NCBI GenBank assembly: GCA_030760725.1 | Contig: JASWHV010000002.1 | Location: forward strand, 66,225,900 to 66,289,899 | Length of the DNA: 64,000 bases | DNA from: Neostapfia colusana | Lineage: Eukaryota; Streptophyta; Magnoliopsida; Poales; Poaceae | Direction of reading: 5' to 3' | Shown: positions 10,785-22,300 of the stretch, one piece after another | Layout: every line of letters starts with the position of its first letter | Position numbering within the stretch: the first letter of the stretch is position 1 | Notes under the pieces: generated by a model | Told to the model about the DNA's origin: nothing | Database searches by the model: none | The model's input: the letters and a program-made list of their open reading frames with translations, nothing else | Program-made: the position numbers and the translations under genes

Positions 10785-13700
10785 TGACACGACCCCACTG
10801 GTCCTGTCGAGCCAGGATCACGCTGAGGGGTGCTGCGTTGCACAACACCGTATAACACACGTCAAAGGTACAAAGCGGAAGCGGAAGCTTTATTACATAA
10901 ACAAGTTTATTAACATGTTTACATCAAAATAAGTTTAGTCCACACTCGCGGGCGTAGACTAAGCATCAAGTGCACGTTCAGCCCTCGAACGTGTCCTTGC
11001 TAGCACACACGCACACTAACTCTGCGGCGTGCACGACTCCCACTCGACGGGGTTCCCCTCCTGGGGTTCCGTCTCCTCTTCGGGAGTCCCTTCCTCATAG
11101 AACCCTGCAAAAGCTTCAAACACAAGCAGTGAGCACGAAGGCTCAGCAAGTCTGACCCGTCTCACCTAAACATGGAACTTCTACATGAGGGTGATGGGTT
11201 GCATGAGGTAAAAAATCATTTGCAAGGACTCGCCTAATTAGTAGAACCTTACTTTCAAGTTTTAGCAGCAGGTTGTGGAGAACTTTATGCTAAGGCACAT
11301 GAGAGAGCCGCAATCAAACAAGAAACGCATTTCTCTCATGTACTTTGCCCAAAGTTGAAAAGAACTTTAGTTAGCACTAAGCTACAGCATATCATTAACA
11401 ATCAATGTCCAGCTTTCAATCAGCAACATTTTAACATGTAACTAGCCTATTCTTTCTACGTCACGGTACAGTGAACAAGTGGTACTCACTGACCGCGAGG
11501 GACGGCGATTATAATCGATTTACACCTGCAGGGTTACCCGAACAACCCGTCACGTACGCCCGTACTCGATGTTGCCTACAACAACCATCACGGACGCCGT
11601 ACGCGACTACCTTTCACCCGTTAGCCAAATATTGAACCGGTCCCATCGTCCCGAGCAAGAGGTCCCTGCACGCGCATCTCTGTGCCGCCAGCTGATTTAC
11701 ACCTCGAGCTCTCAACCTACCCTCTGAACGACGGGCAATGCCTCAACACCCAGCTACCCGAGTTACATCAGTTTCCCGGTTCCCATATAGCCGGTAGGTC
11801 TTCGGTACTGTTCTAGCTTGCTCAACAGGCCCGCACACGGCTCGGTCCTCAATCGACACAAGCGGAGCTACAGCACACAGGCCCCAAAGTCCTGCTGCCC
11901 TTACTCTCCGCTCGGTCTCATTTTCTTGCCATGTGTTTCATGTGCTATCTCTACCCGAGCAATGTGCCTCTAGCCTATTCTCGCGAGTAGTTCCAACTAC
12001 TCGACTTGTACCGAATCCTACTCTATTCTAGCAATGCAGTGGCTAACGAGGTTTTCAATCCTAAACCCAACCCATGGTTTTCTTGGCTGTGCAGTTGGGT
12101 TTCCAATCAAGACTCTAATGCAACGAACAAAGGGAAACAAGTATGTGCTCAAAACAATAAAAATTTGTAAAAAGGTTAATGCAAACCGGGGCTTGCCTTG
12201 CTGCTCTTGGTCGTAGGCTAGCTGTTCCTCCGGAGTAACGAAGTCTAGGACTTCGGGTTCCTCCTCGATCTTAGCGACTACATGATAAGAGCAATGTATG
12301 TATTAATTTAGAGGCCTTTGTATTAACTTTGAAGTTGTGAAGTCTATAACCCTTACTAGACAGACCTAATGACTGTGAAACTTTTACTGTGGCTTGGTTA
12401 CAACCTAAACAAAGACTTGGTCAAGTTTTAGTTGCAGCAAAGCTCATTTGAGCCCTCCACAAATAATTATGTCCTTGACCTTAATTGGAACCCTTAGGGT
12501 GTTCTAGGGATTTTCATGAGACAAACTATGACTTTCTGAAAACTAGATTTTCAGAGGGTCCTAATGGAGTTGGTCTCACTTAATTTGGAAGTCTCTAACT
12601 AAAGATATGAGCTAAACAATTTCAGAGAAAATCTTGAAAATGTTTCTGAACATTTTCTATTTTCTCTGGAACAGTTTTACTAATCACACCATTAGGTGGA
12701 CTAAATGAGCTCAAATGGATCTGAAATTTTTATGGTAGCTCAATGATATTTTGGTGAACATCTCAGCAAAATTTCAGGATTTTCCGCCAAAGGATTCTCC
12801 AGTTAAAATTCCTAACAGTTTAAACATTAAGGAATTAATTCTGGAGAATTAGGGAATTTCATGAAGTGAAACTTGATTTTCTGGAAAGTACTCAGAGAGC
12901 TGAATCCAGCAAAATTTGGTTCACTCAATTTGGAGCTTTCTAGCCAAAGTTATAAGGATTTGAAGTTTGAAGGAAATCTGAAAATCGGGGAAAAGTTTAA
13001 ACTCGCGCGTGGGCCCAGGGGACACGCGTCGCACGCCGAAGCGACAGCACACCGCGGCCCACAAGGCTTTTGCGCGCCAGCACACCCGATCCCGGCCGCA
13101 GCCGGATCCCGATTCAAAATATCGGCCGCTGACAGCTGGGGTCCACCCCCTTCTTCAACCTCGCGACACCCGCGCTCCGCCGCCGAGGGACCTCGCCGGA
13201 GAGCTCGCCGCTGGCTGCTGTACCGCTCCAAACTTCTTGATTCTGGTCGCCCCTGCCTACTTTTACTTGGGGAACATGATCCGAGGGTCAGCTGCTCATG
13301 ACAACGGCCGGAGCATGGTCGGCGACGAGCCGCCATATCGGAACGACTTCGGCCATGTCGGCTGATGCTCCTAGTGCCTCAGCTACTTGAGAAACCGGTC
13401 GGGGAGCATCAGTGGACCTCAGAGAAGGTCGACATGAACTTGGGGCAGCTCGGGGAAGGCCCGAAATAGGTCCTCACCGTGCGCCCGATACCCCCCGTTC
13501 GTTCCGCCATTAGTAGACCTTGAATTACGCCGGGCACAGAGGTTCTCCGGCCCAGAGTTGTGAAGGCAACTTGTGCGTCACCGTGTCTAGTTCGTGTGGT
13601 AGTGGCCTGAGGCCCTCTAATCCTTTCTAGAGCACGAATTAAACAGAATCGTACCCGAGGGTCGTTCTGCACACAGAAAGGGGAAAAGTGGAAATTCGCC

Positions 13701-14831
13701 GCCGGTGAGCAACCACTCGAGCTGTGGCTCGGGGATGAGCAGCACCGGTCACCTGCGCGTCCAAGGGTGTCTTGGCTCGGGCGTGACAACGCCCAGGTTG
13801 GGCTGTCCACGAGAGCCCGAGGTGCGGCGGTTTCCAGTTCCGAGTTAGATCTTTCGGCACAGCCGATATCACTCGGTTTCAATCGATTTCTATCAATGGG
13901 AAGGATGGAGGATGGTTGCTAGTACCTTGCTGGGACCTTGGAATGGAAAGAGGGAGCTGCGATCGGCTTGATCAAGCAGGAACTCGAGCGGCGGCGATGG
14001 CAGTGGAAAAAGCAGTCGCGCACGTCGGTAGCTCGGGGAAATGGTGACTGAAGCACGCCGGGGAGGGAATAAATAGCCCGGCCGGCTGGTCTCCGGCTTG
14101 GGGCACGCAGCAGGAGCTGGCGCCGGCTGCCCCCTTCGGTGGCGCGCGCGCACAGCTGCCGGGAACCGACTGAACTGTGGTTCAGTCGGTTTGCTTTGAG
14201 GCTGAGGCTGACATGTGGGTCCCACTTCTCTTTTAACCTCTGAAATTTATTCCTAACAGCTGTGGTAAACAGTGAACCCTATTCTACCCTTGGCAATTCA
14301 AATTATTCACCCAAGAGCCATTTGAATTGATCAAAGTTCAAATGAGGTTTGGTTTGAATGAATTTCAGCACAAGTGCAGTTTGAAATTCAAATAAAGTTT
14401 GAATTTCTCCCCCTTAGCTCATGTCAAGATCAACTCCAAATGGAGTGAAAATTGGTGTGTGAGCTCACAAAAATGTGCTGAGCAAGAATATGCCTTCCAC
14501 TTTTACATTCAGTGGGTGAAAACAGTTTGAATTTGAATATGGTTTCAAACTGCCCTTTTCCTAACTATACCCAAAATGACCTCAAAAAGGTTTTGAATTT
14601 GGGTGGAACTTGGCATGGACATCCTTAGCAAAGTGTAGGAGTCTTCATATGTCCAGCCCATCTATATCACATGTGGGAAGTACCACTTTTGCAATGTGTG
14701 AGTTTGTTCCCTAATGAGCATGTTGATAATTGTTACTTGCTCTTTATTTGTGTTCATCATTCTTCCTCAAATGAGGTGTGTGGTGTGGTGATGAACACTG
14801 CAAATGAGTGTCAAAAACTGAGGCCCTTACA
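10785..14831 (-). repeat. E4 3' LTR (family A)
   Basis: TG...CA LTR of 4047 bp, starting TGACACGACC and ending CCCTTACA. It contains a GC-rich part (about 13000-14170) and AT-rich flanks. The many short open frames in the GC-rich part are uneven and overlap on both strands; I read them as chance. A TATTTAT box on the minus strand (near 14069-14075) is a plausible core promoter. Confidence 0.95.
11016..12277 (-). CDS. Candidate split LTR reading frame, E4 3' LTR copy (family A)
   Basis: Exon a is 12197-12277 (81 nt), followed by a GC donor (GCAAGC). Exon b is 11016-11104 (89 nt), after TTTTGCAG and ending in TAG. Lengths and phases match the older E1 copy exactly. The acidic product would end in a segment with an EWE motif similar to that of family B. 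A possible AUG-free first exon lies downstream of the TATTTAT box and ends near 13926 before GTACTAG. Confidence 0.42.
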
Positions 14832-14866
14832 TTCCTCCCCCCTTAAAAGAATCTCGTCCCGAGATT
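14832..14866 (-). promoter_or_regulatory. E4 polypurine tract and adjacent inverted repeat
   Basis: On the minus strand AAGGGGGGAGGAA touches the 3' LTR (14832-14844) and would prime plus-strand DNA. A perfect inverted repeat, AATCTCG-TCC-CGAGATT, lies at 14850-14866, between the pol stop and the PPT. Confidence 0.8.
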
Positions 14867-14899
14867 ATAAGGTGAAATGAGAGAGAGGACAGTGGAAAA

Positions 14900-17800
14900 T
14901 TACCGAATATGCGACGTGAAAAAGTCGGGGTAGTTAGTGCGAAGGAATTCTTCGCTCTCCCATGTCGCTTCGTCCATGGAGTGATTACTCCATAGAATCT
15001 TGTAGAACCACAACGTACGGTTGCGTGTGGTTCGGGCCTTTTCATCAATAATCTGCACCGGTTCCTCCCGATAGGTGAGATCCGGTTGCAGTTCTTTAAT
15101 GTCTTCCAGCTGAACGGTAGTTGATAGCTTGAGACACTTCCTCAGCTGGGAAATGTGAAAGACGTCGTGCACACCGGAAAGTGCTTCTGGTAATCTTAGC
15201 CGGTATGCCACCGATCCACATCTTTCGGTAATCTGGAATGGACCGATGAATCGGGGTGCTAACTTTCCTCTCACCCCAAATCTGTTTACGCCCTTCATTG
15301 GAGACACTCGTAGATATACGTGGTCCCCAACTTCGAATTGTAATGGGCGCCTTCTCCGGTCCGCATACTGTTTCTGTCGGGATTGAGCGGCTTTTAGGTT
15401 CGCTTGAATTAATCGAACCTTTTCTTCCGCGTTGTTGACAAGATCAATCCCGAAGGTAACCTTCTCGCCAGATTCACACCAGTTCAGTGGTGTGCGGCAT
15501 TTCCTGCCGTATAGCGCCTCGTAGGGCGCCATCTTGATGCTGGCTTGGTACCCATTGTTGTACGAGAACTCGGCTAATGGCAAGTGATCATCCCAATTCT
15601 TGCCGTGGTCGATAGCGCAAGCTCGTAGCATGTCTTCTAGAATCTGATTCACCCGCTCCGTTTGCCCATCCGTCTGCGGGTGGTAGGCTGAACTACGGAT
15701 CAGCTTCGTCCCCAAGGCAGCGTGTAGCTGCTCCCAAAAACGGGACACAAATAAAGTGCCCCGGTCCGATACGATGGTACGGGGTACGCCGTATAAGCAT
15801 AGGATCCGTGAGATGTACAGTTCAGCGTACTTCTTGGCGTTGTAGTTGGTGTTGACCGGGATGAAATGGGCAACTTTGGTGAGCCGATCGACGATCACCC
15901 ACACAGAATCATGTTTCTGTAAGGTGGTGGGTAAACCGACGACGAAATCCATGCTCACGTCCTCCCACTTCCAGGCAGGAATGCCCAGTGGTTGCAGCAG
16001 TCCCGGTTTCCGCATGTGGTCTGCCTTCACCCGTCGACATGTATCACACTCGGACACGTATTTTGCCGTCTCTCGCTTCATCCGTGTCCACCAAAACTTG
16101 CTTCTGAGTTCTTGATACATCTTGTTGCTGCCGGGGTGAATAGAAAACTTTGATAAGTGAGCTTCATCAAAGATTCTCTTCCTTAACTCCGGGTTTCGGG
16201 GTACGACGATCCGGTCCTTGAACCATAAGACGCCGTCTCCGTCCTTCCGGAAACATTTCAACTCCCCACTGTCTACACGTCTCCGCAAATGTGACATGCC
16301 CTTGTCATTCTTCTGGGCTGCCGCTATCTCTTCACGGATGGTGGGGATCAAAGCTAGGTTGTAGAGAGCTCCATGTGGAATCACATGTAGTGGTGGTTCG
16401 CTCTCTTCCAACGGTGTGATGGTCAGATTATTGACGTGTGACTTGCGGCTCAGCGCATCTGCCACAACGTTTGCCTTGCCCGGATGATAATGGATCTCTA
16501 TTTCGTAATCCTTTATCAGTTCTAACCATCTTCGTTGCCTCATGTTCAGCTCCTTCTGAGTGAAGATGTACTTGAGGCTTTTGTGGTCGGTATATAAATG
16601 TACGAGGTTACCGAGTAGGTAGTGCCTCCACATTTTCAGTGCAAGTACCACGGCAGCGAGCTCCAAATCGTGAGTTGGATAATTTTGCTCATGGTTCCTA
16701 AGCTGTCGTGATCCATACGCGACCACTCTTCGGTCTTGCATCAGCACACATCCGAGCCCAATGCCGGATGCATCGCAGTACACCTCGAACGGTTTTGTTG
16801 TGTCTGGCTGCGCCAAAACCGGTGCTGATGTCAGGTGCTTGACTAAAGCCTTGAATGCTGCTTCACATGCTGGACTCCAAACATATTTGGTAGCCTTCTT
16901 CAGCAGCTCTGTCATTGGCCTGGCAATCTTCGAGAAGTTCGGAATGAACCTCCGATAATATCCCGCGAGTCCGAGGAAACTCCGTACCTCATGAACAGTT
17001 CTCGGGGATTTCCAATTCAGCACTTGCGTGATTTTGCTCGGGTCCACAGCGATACCCTCCGCTGAGATGATATGCCCGAGGAAAGGCACTTGCGATATCC
17101 AAAACTCGCATTTGCTGAACTTTGCGTATAACTTGTGATCCCGCAGCCGTTGCAAGACTATACGCAGATGTTTCTTGTGATCTTCCTCCGACTTGGAGTA
17201 TACCAGGATGTCGTCGATGAAGACCACGACAAACTTGTCCAGCTCCGGCATGAACACCGAGTTCATTAAATACATGAAGTGAGCTGGAGCATTGGTGAGG
17301 CCAAAGGACATGACCAGGTACTCATAAAGTCCGTACCTTGTCGAAAAAGCTGTCTTTGGAATGTCCTCAGCCCTGATCTTAATCTGATGGTACCCGGATC
17401 TTAAATCCATCTTGGAAAAGACCTTTGCTTCGACCAACTGATCAAACAACATGTCGATCCGTGGTAACGGGTACTTGTTCTTGATGGTTACGGCATTTAA
17501 TGGACGGTAGTCCACGCAAAGCCGCAACGTTTCATCCTTCTTTTTGACAAATAATGCCGAACAACCCCATGGCGAGGAGCTCGGCCTAATAAAACCCTTC
17601 TCCAGAAGGTCCGTGAGCTGAATCTTCAGTTCCGCCAACTCCTTGGGCGCCATCTTGTACGGCCTTCGGGATATTGGCATGGTTCCCGGTGCAAGTTCAA
17701 TCTTGAACTCCACCTCTCTATCGGGTGGCATCCCTGGCAAATCATCCGGGAATACATCAGGGAATTCTCGGACCACTGGAATGTCTTCCAATCTGATGGT

Positions 17801-19168
17801 TGTGGCTTGATAGACACTTGGAAGTTTTATTTCTGGACTGTCCAGAAATAATGAGTGAGAACCGTGCACTTCTGAGTTTAAGTGCACGACTCGGAGGACG
17901 GTGTCTAAAACAGCGCCGTGGCGGGTTAACCACGACATCCCTAGGATGACATCGACCTTCTGTCCCTCTAAGATAATGAGAGACGTGGGGTACACTCTAC
18001 CCGCTAAGCATAATGGTGCTTTGGAGACCATTATGCTTGCTAAAATCTTCCCACCCGGTGAGCAAATTAAATATGGACTATCGGTGGGTAGTATTGGCAA
18101 GCTGTGTTTAGCAATGAAAGCTTGGCTAATAAAATTATGCGTGGCGCCTGAATCAAATAGTACTATAGCGGGATGCTGGTGGAGTTGGAACATACCCGCA
18201 AGGATTGGCTCGCCCTCCGGCACGTCCTCAATGGCAAGCTGGTGGACAGTGCCGGGCCTAGGGTTCGCCCGCCGCGCATTAGTAGGGTTCCGGGGTTGAT
18301 TCCTCCCCGGAAACTGTGGTACCACTCCGCCGCCTTGCCTCTCCGGGCAACTGCTCGCGAAGTGTCCTGGACGACCACACTTGTAACATGTGGCCGCTGC
18401 TGGTGGGGTACTCGGGGGACGAAAGCCCGGCATGCGTTGCGGAGGTGCAAACGCACGCGGCATCGCCCGCTGCTGCTGCTGTTGTTGCGGTGGTGCTGGC
18501 AGTGCCGGCCGGAATGCCGGTGACGAATACGGCCGACCGCGGAACGGCATCGACCGCTGTGGTGGCTGCCAGCGCGGACCTGATGGTGGGCGATTCACCA
18601 TCCGAAACTTCTGAGAAGGACCGCCTCCTTCTCCGCTGCTCTTCGGCGCGCTTCGCTTTCGCTCTGCCGCCGCCAACTCCTTGCCGGAGTCTTCCTGAAC
18701 AATCGCAGCATCAATTATGTCGTTGAGGCTGCCGCGATTGAACATCGCCAGCTTGTCCTTCAGGAGCGGGTTAAGCCCCTGGTAAAAGTGGTCCCGCCGC
18801 TTCTCGTCCGTATCTGCGTGATACGACGCGTAGAGTGCGAGATCGTTGAACGCTCTGGAGTACTCCAGCGCGTTCCGGCTCCCTTGTTGCAGGTGTAGGA
18901 ATTCCTGCGTCTTCCTCTTCATCAAACCGGGCGGTATATGATAGGCCCGGAAGGCCGTCCGAAACTCCGCCCAGGTCATCACTCGCCCGGATGTTCTCAA
19001 GCCAAACACGCCTTGAGTTACGTGTTCACGTTTCAGACCACGTGACGGGGTCTCCCATGTTGCACCACGCACGCCAGGGACAGACGTTGCTCGAATACCC
19101 CAAACGACATGAAGAGTCGTAGAGGATATCAAAGCGGGTCGGGTTACCTGCCACCCGTGGGGCTCCAC
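14900..19168 (-). CDS. E4 Gag-Pol polyprotein, gag N-terminus deleted
   Basis: Open frame of 1422 codons. The first ~63 residues come from leader sequence fused in frame; Gag homology begins near residue 65 (TWAEF). Then: CCHC zinc knuckle C261-C274; protease DSG at 339-341; reverse transcriptase with FIDD at 650-653; RNase H near D799; integrase HHCC (H1004, H1011, C1041, C1044) and D1074, D1135, E1171 (spacing 60 and 35); chromodomain-like end near 1371-1418 containing EATWE. Pol is open throughout. Compared with E6, about 157 gag residues are lost, so E4 probably cannot make a complete Gag and would need one supplied in trans, or the loss came after insertion. Annotated ATG 19168 is the first in frame; true use is uncertain. 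Confidence 0.9.
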   Translation of the reverse strand: MEPHGWQVTRPALISSTTLHVVWGIRATSVPGVRGATWETPSRGLKREHVTQGVFGLRTSGRVMTWAEFRTAFRAYHIPPGLMKRKTQEFLHLQQGSRNALEYSRAFNDLALYASYHADTDEKRRDHFYQGLNPLLKDKLAMFNRGSLNDIIDAAIVQEDSGKELAAAERKRSAPKSSGEGGGPSQKFRMVNRPPSGPRWQPPQRSMPFRGRPYSSPAFRPALPAPPQQQQQQRAMPRAFAPPQRMPGFRPPSTPPAAATCYKCGRPGHFASSCPERQGGGVVPQFPGRNQPRNPTNARRANPRPGTVHQLAIEDVPEGEPILAGMFQLHQHPAIVLFDSGATHNFISQAFIAKHSLPILPTDSPYLICSPGGKILASIMVSKAPLCLAGRVYPTSLIILEGQKVDVILGMSWLTRHGAVLDTVLRVVHLNSEVHGSHSLFLDSPEIKLPSVYQATTIRLEDIPVVREFPDVFPDDLPGMPPDREVEFKIELAPGTMPISRRPYKMAPKELAELKIQLTDLLEKGFIRPSSSPWGCSALFVKKKDETLRLCVDYRPLNAVTIKNKYPLPRIDMLFDQLVEAKVFSKMDLRSGYHQIKIRAEDIPKTAFSTRYGLYEYLVMSFGLTNAPAHFMYLMNSVFMPELDKFVVVFIDDILVYSKSEEDHKKHLRIVLQRLRDHKLYAKFSKCEFWISQVPFLGHIISAEGIAVDPSKITQVLNWKSPRTVHEVRSFLGLAGYYRRFIPNFSKIARPMTELLKKATKYVWSPACEAAFKALVKHLTSAPVLAQPDTTKPFEVYCDASGIGLGCVLMQDRRVVAYGSRQLRNHEQNYPTHDLELAAVVLALKMWRHYLLGNLVHLYTDHKSLKYIFTQKELNMRQRRWLELIKDYEIEIHYHPGKANVVADALSRKSHVNNLTITPLEESEPPLHVIPHGALYNLALIPTIREEIAAAQKNDKGMSHLRRRVDSGELKCFRKDGDGVLWFKDRIVVPRNPELRKRIFDEAHLSKFSIHPGSNKMYQELRSKFWWTRMKRETAKYVSECDTCRRVKADHMRKPGLLQPLGIPAWKWEDVSMDFVVGLPTTLQKHDSVWVIVDRLTKVAHFIPVNTNYNAKKYAELYISRILCLYGVPRTIVSDRGTLFVSRFWEQLHAALGTKLIRSSAYHPQTDGQTERVNQILEDMLRACAIDHGKNWDDHLPLAEFSYNNGYQASIKMAPYEALYGRKCRTPLNWCESGEKVTFGIDLVNNAEEKVRLIQANLKAAQSRQKQYADRRRRPLQFEVGDHVYLRVSPMKGVNRFGVRGKLAPRFIGPFQITERCGSVAYRLRLPEALSGVHDVFHISQLRKCLKLSTTVQLEDIKELQPDLTYREEPVQIIDEKARTTRNRTLWFYKILWSNHSMDEATWESEEFLRTNYPDFFTSHIR

Positions 19169-19387
19169 CCTTCAGCTTGTGCGCACTGGTGGACAGCGCT
19201 TACGTGCACCCCCCAAGACATGAACGTCCCGAGATGCACGATTTTCCGACATAACAAATAAGTTAATAAGCCACTTTCTATATACTAATAACATCCTTAT
19301 ACGGGCTACTAACTCGTTCCTCACTGGATTTTTGAAAAAGAAGACCTTTGTACTGTGTTAAACCTCAAGCGAGCTCTGATACCACGC
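19169..19387 (-). promoter_or_regulatory. E4 remnant leader with PBS
   Basis: The PBS reads TGGTATCAGAGC on the minus strand at 19373-19384, three bases from the 5' LTR. The remaining leader resembles E1 460-715. It is far shorter than the 1.8-kb leader of E6 because of the internal deletion. Confidence 0.85.
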
Positions 19388-22300
19388 TGACACGACCCCA
19401 CTGGTCCTGTCGAGCCAGGATCACGCTGAGGGGTGCTGCGTTGCACAACACCGTATAACACACGTCAAAGGTACAAAGCGGAAGCGGAAGCTTTATTACA
19501 TAAACAAGTTTATTAACATGTTTACATCAAAATAAGTTTAGTCCACACTCGCGGGCGTAGACTAAGCATCAAGTGCACGTTCAGCCCTCGAACGTGTCCT
19601 TGCTAGCACACACGCACACTAACTCTGCGGCGTGCACGACTCCCACTCGACGGGGTTCCCCTCCTGGGGTTCCGTCTCCTCTTCGGGAGTCCCTTCCTCA
19701 TAGAACCCTGCAAAAGCTTCAAACACAAGCAGTGAGCACGAAGGCTCAGCAAGTCTGACCCGTCTCACCTAAACATGGAACTTCTACATGAGGGTGATGG
19801 GTTGCATGAGGTAAAAAATCATTTGCAAGGACTCGCCTAATTAGTAGAACCTTACTTTCAAGTTTTAGCAGCAGGTTGTGGAGAACTTTATGCTAAGGCA
19901 CATGAGAGAGCCGCAATCAAACAAGAAACGCATTTCTCTCATGTACTTTGCCCAAAGTTGAAAAGAACTTTAGTTAGCACTAAGCTACAGCATATCATTA
20001 ACAATCAATGTCCAGCTTTCAATCAGCAACATTTTAACATGTAACTAGCCTATTCTTTCTACGTCACGGTACAGTGAACAAGTGGTACTCACTGACCGCG
20101 AGGGACGGCGATTATAATCGATTTACACCTGCAGGGTTACCCGAACAACCCGTCACGTACGCCCGTACTCGATGTTGCCTACAACAACCATCACGGACGC
20201 CGTACGCGACTACCTTTCACCCGTTAGCCAAATATTGAACCGGTCCCATCGTCCCGAGCAAGAGGTCCCTGCACGCGCATCTCTGTGCCGCCAGCTGATT
20301 TACACCTCGAGCTCTCAACCTACCCTCTGAACGACGGGCAATGCCTCAACACCCAGCTACCCGAGTTACATCAGTTTCCCGGTTCCCATATAGCCGGTAG
20401 GTCTTCGGTACTGTTCTAGCTTGCTCAACAGGCCCGCACACGGCTCGGTCCTCAATCGACACAAGCGGAGCTACAGCACACAGGCCCCAAAGTCCTGCTG
20501 CCCTTACTCTCCGCTCGGTCTCATTTTCTTGCCATGTGTTTCATGTGCTATCTCTACCCGAGCAATGTGCCTCTAGCCTATTCTCGCGAGTAGTTCCAAC
20601 TACTCGACTTGTACCGAATCCTACTCTATTCTAGCAATGCAGTGGCTAACGAGGTTTTCAATCCTAAACCCAACCCATGGTTTTCTTGGCTGTGCAGTTG
20701 GGTTTCCAATCATGACTCTAATGCAACGAACAAAGGGAAACAAGTATGTGCTCAAAACAATAAAAATTTGTAAAAAGGTTAATGCAAACCGGGGCTTGCC
20801 TTGCTGCTCTTGGTCGTAGGCTAGCTGTTCCTCCGGAGTAACGAAGTCTAGGACTTCGGGTTCCTCCTCGATCTTAGCGACTACATGATAAGAGCAATGT
20901 ATGTATTAATTTAGAGGCCTTTGTATTAACTTTGAAGTTGTGAAGTCTATAACCCTTACTAGACAGACCTAATGACTGTGAAACTTTTACTGTGGCTTGG
21001 TTACAACCTAAACAAAGACTTGGTCAAGTTTTAGTTGCAGCAAAGCTCATTTGAGCCCTCCACAAATAATTATGTCCTTGACCTTAATTGGAACCCTTAG
21101 GGTGTTCTAGGGATTTTCATGAGACAAACTATGACTTTCTGAAAACTAGATTTTCAGAGGGTCCTAATGGAGTTGGTCTCACTTAATTTGGAAGTCTCTA
21201 ACTAAAGATATGAGCTAAACAATTTCAGAGAAAATCCTGAAAATGTTTCTGAACATTTTCTATTTTCTCTGGAACAGTTTTACTAATCACACCATTAGGT
21301 GGACTAAATGAGCTCAAATGGATCTGAAATTTTTATGGTAGCTCAATGATATTTTGGTGAACATCTCAGCAAAATTTCAGGATTTTCCGCCAAAGGATTC
21401 TCCAGTTAAAATTCCTAACAGTTTAAACATTAAGGAATTAATTCTGGAGAATTAGGGAATTTCATGAAGTGAAACTTGATTTTCTGGAAAGTACTCAGAG
21501 AGCTGAATCCAGCAAAATTTGGTTCACTCAATTTGGAGCTTTCTAGCCAAAGTTATAAGGATTTGAAGTTTGAAGGAAATCTGAAAATCGGGGAAAAGTT
21601 TAAACTCGCGCGTGGGCCCAGGGGACACGCGTCGCACGCCGAAGCGACAGCACACCGCGGCCCACAAGGCTTTTGCGCGCCAGCACACCCGATCCCGGCC
21701 GCAGCCGGATCCCGATTCAAAATATCGGCCGCTGACAGCTGGGGTCCACCCCCTTCTTCAACCTCGCGACACCCGCGCTCCGCCGCCGAGGGACCTCGCC
21801 GGAGAGCTCGCCGCTGGCTGCTGTACCGCTCCAAACTTCTTGATTCTGGTCGCCCCTGCCTACTTTTACTTGGGGAACATGATCCGAGGGTCAGCTGCTC
21901 ATGACAACGGCCGGAGCATGGTCGGCGACGAGCCGCCATATCGGAACGACTTCGGCCATGTCGGCTGATGCTCCTAGTGCCTCAGCTACTTGAGAAACCG
22001 GTCGGGGAGCATCAGTGGACCTCAGAGAAGGTCGACATGAACTCGGGGCAGCTCGGGGAAGGCCCGAAATAGGTCCTCACCGTGCGCCCGATACCCCCCG
22101 TTCGTTCCGCCATTAGTAGACCTTGAATTACGCCGGGCACAGAGGTTCTCCGGCCCAGAGTTGTGAAGGCAACTTGTGCGTCACCGTGTCTAGTTCGTGT
22201 GGGAGTGGCCTGAGGCCCTCTAATCCTTTCTAGAGCACGAATTAAACAGAATCGTACCCGAGGGTCGTTCTGCACACAGAAAGGGGAAAAGTGGAAATTC

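Noticed and set aside
12873..13882. Several open frames of 110-157 codons on both strands in the GC-rich part of the family A LTR (repeated at 21476-22485)
   Set aside because: They overlap on opposite strands, have no recognisable domain, and are repeated only because the LTR is repeated. GC-rich sequence gives long chance frames.
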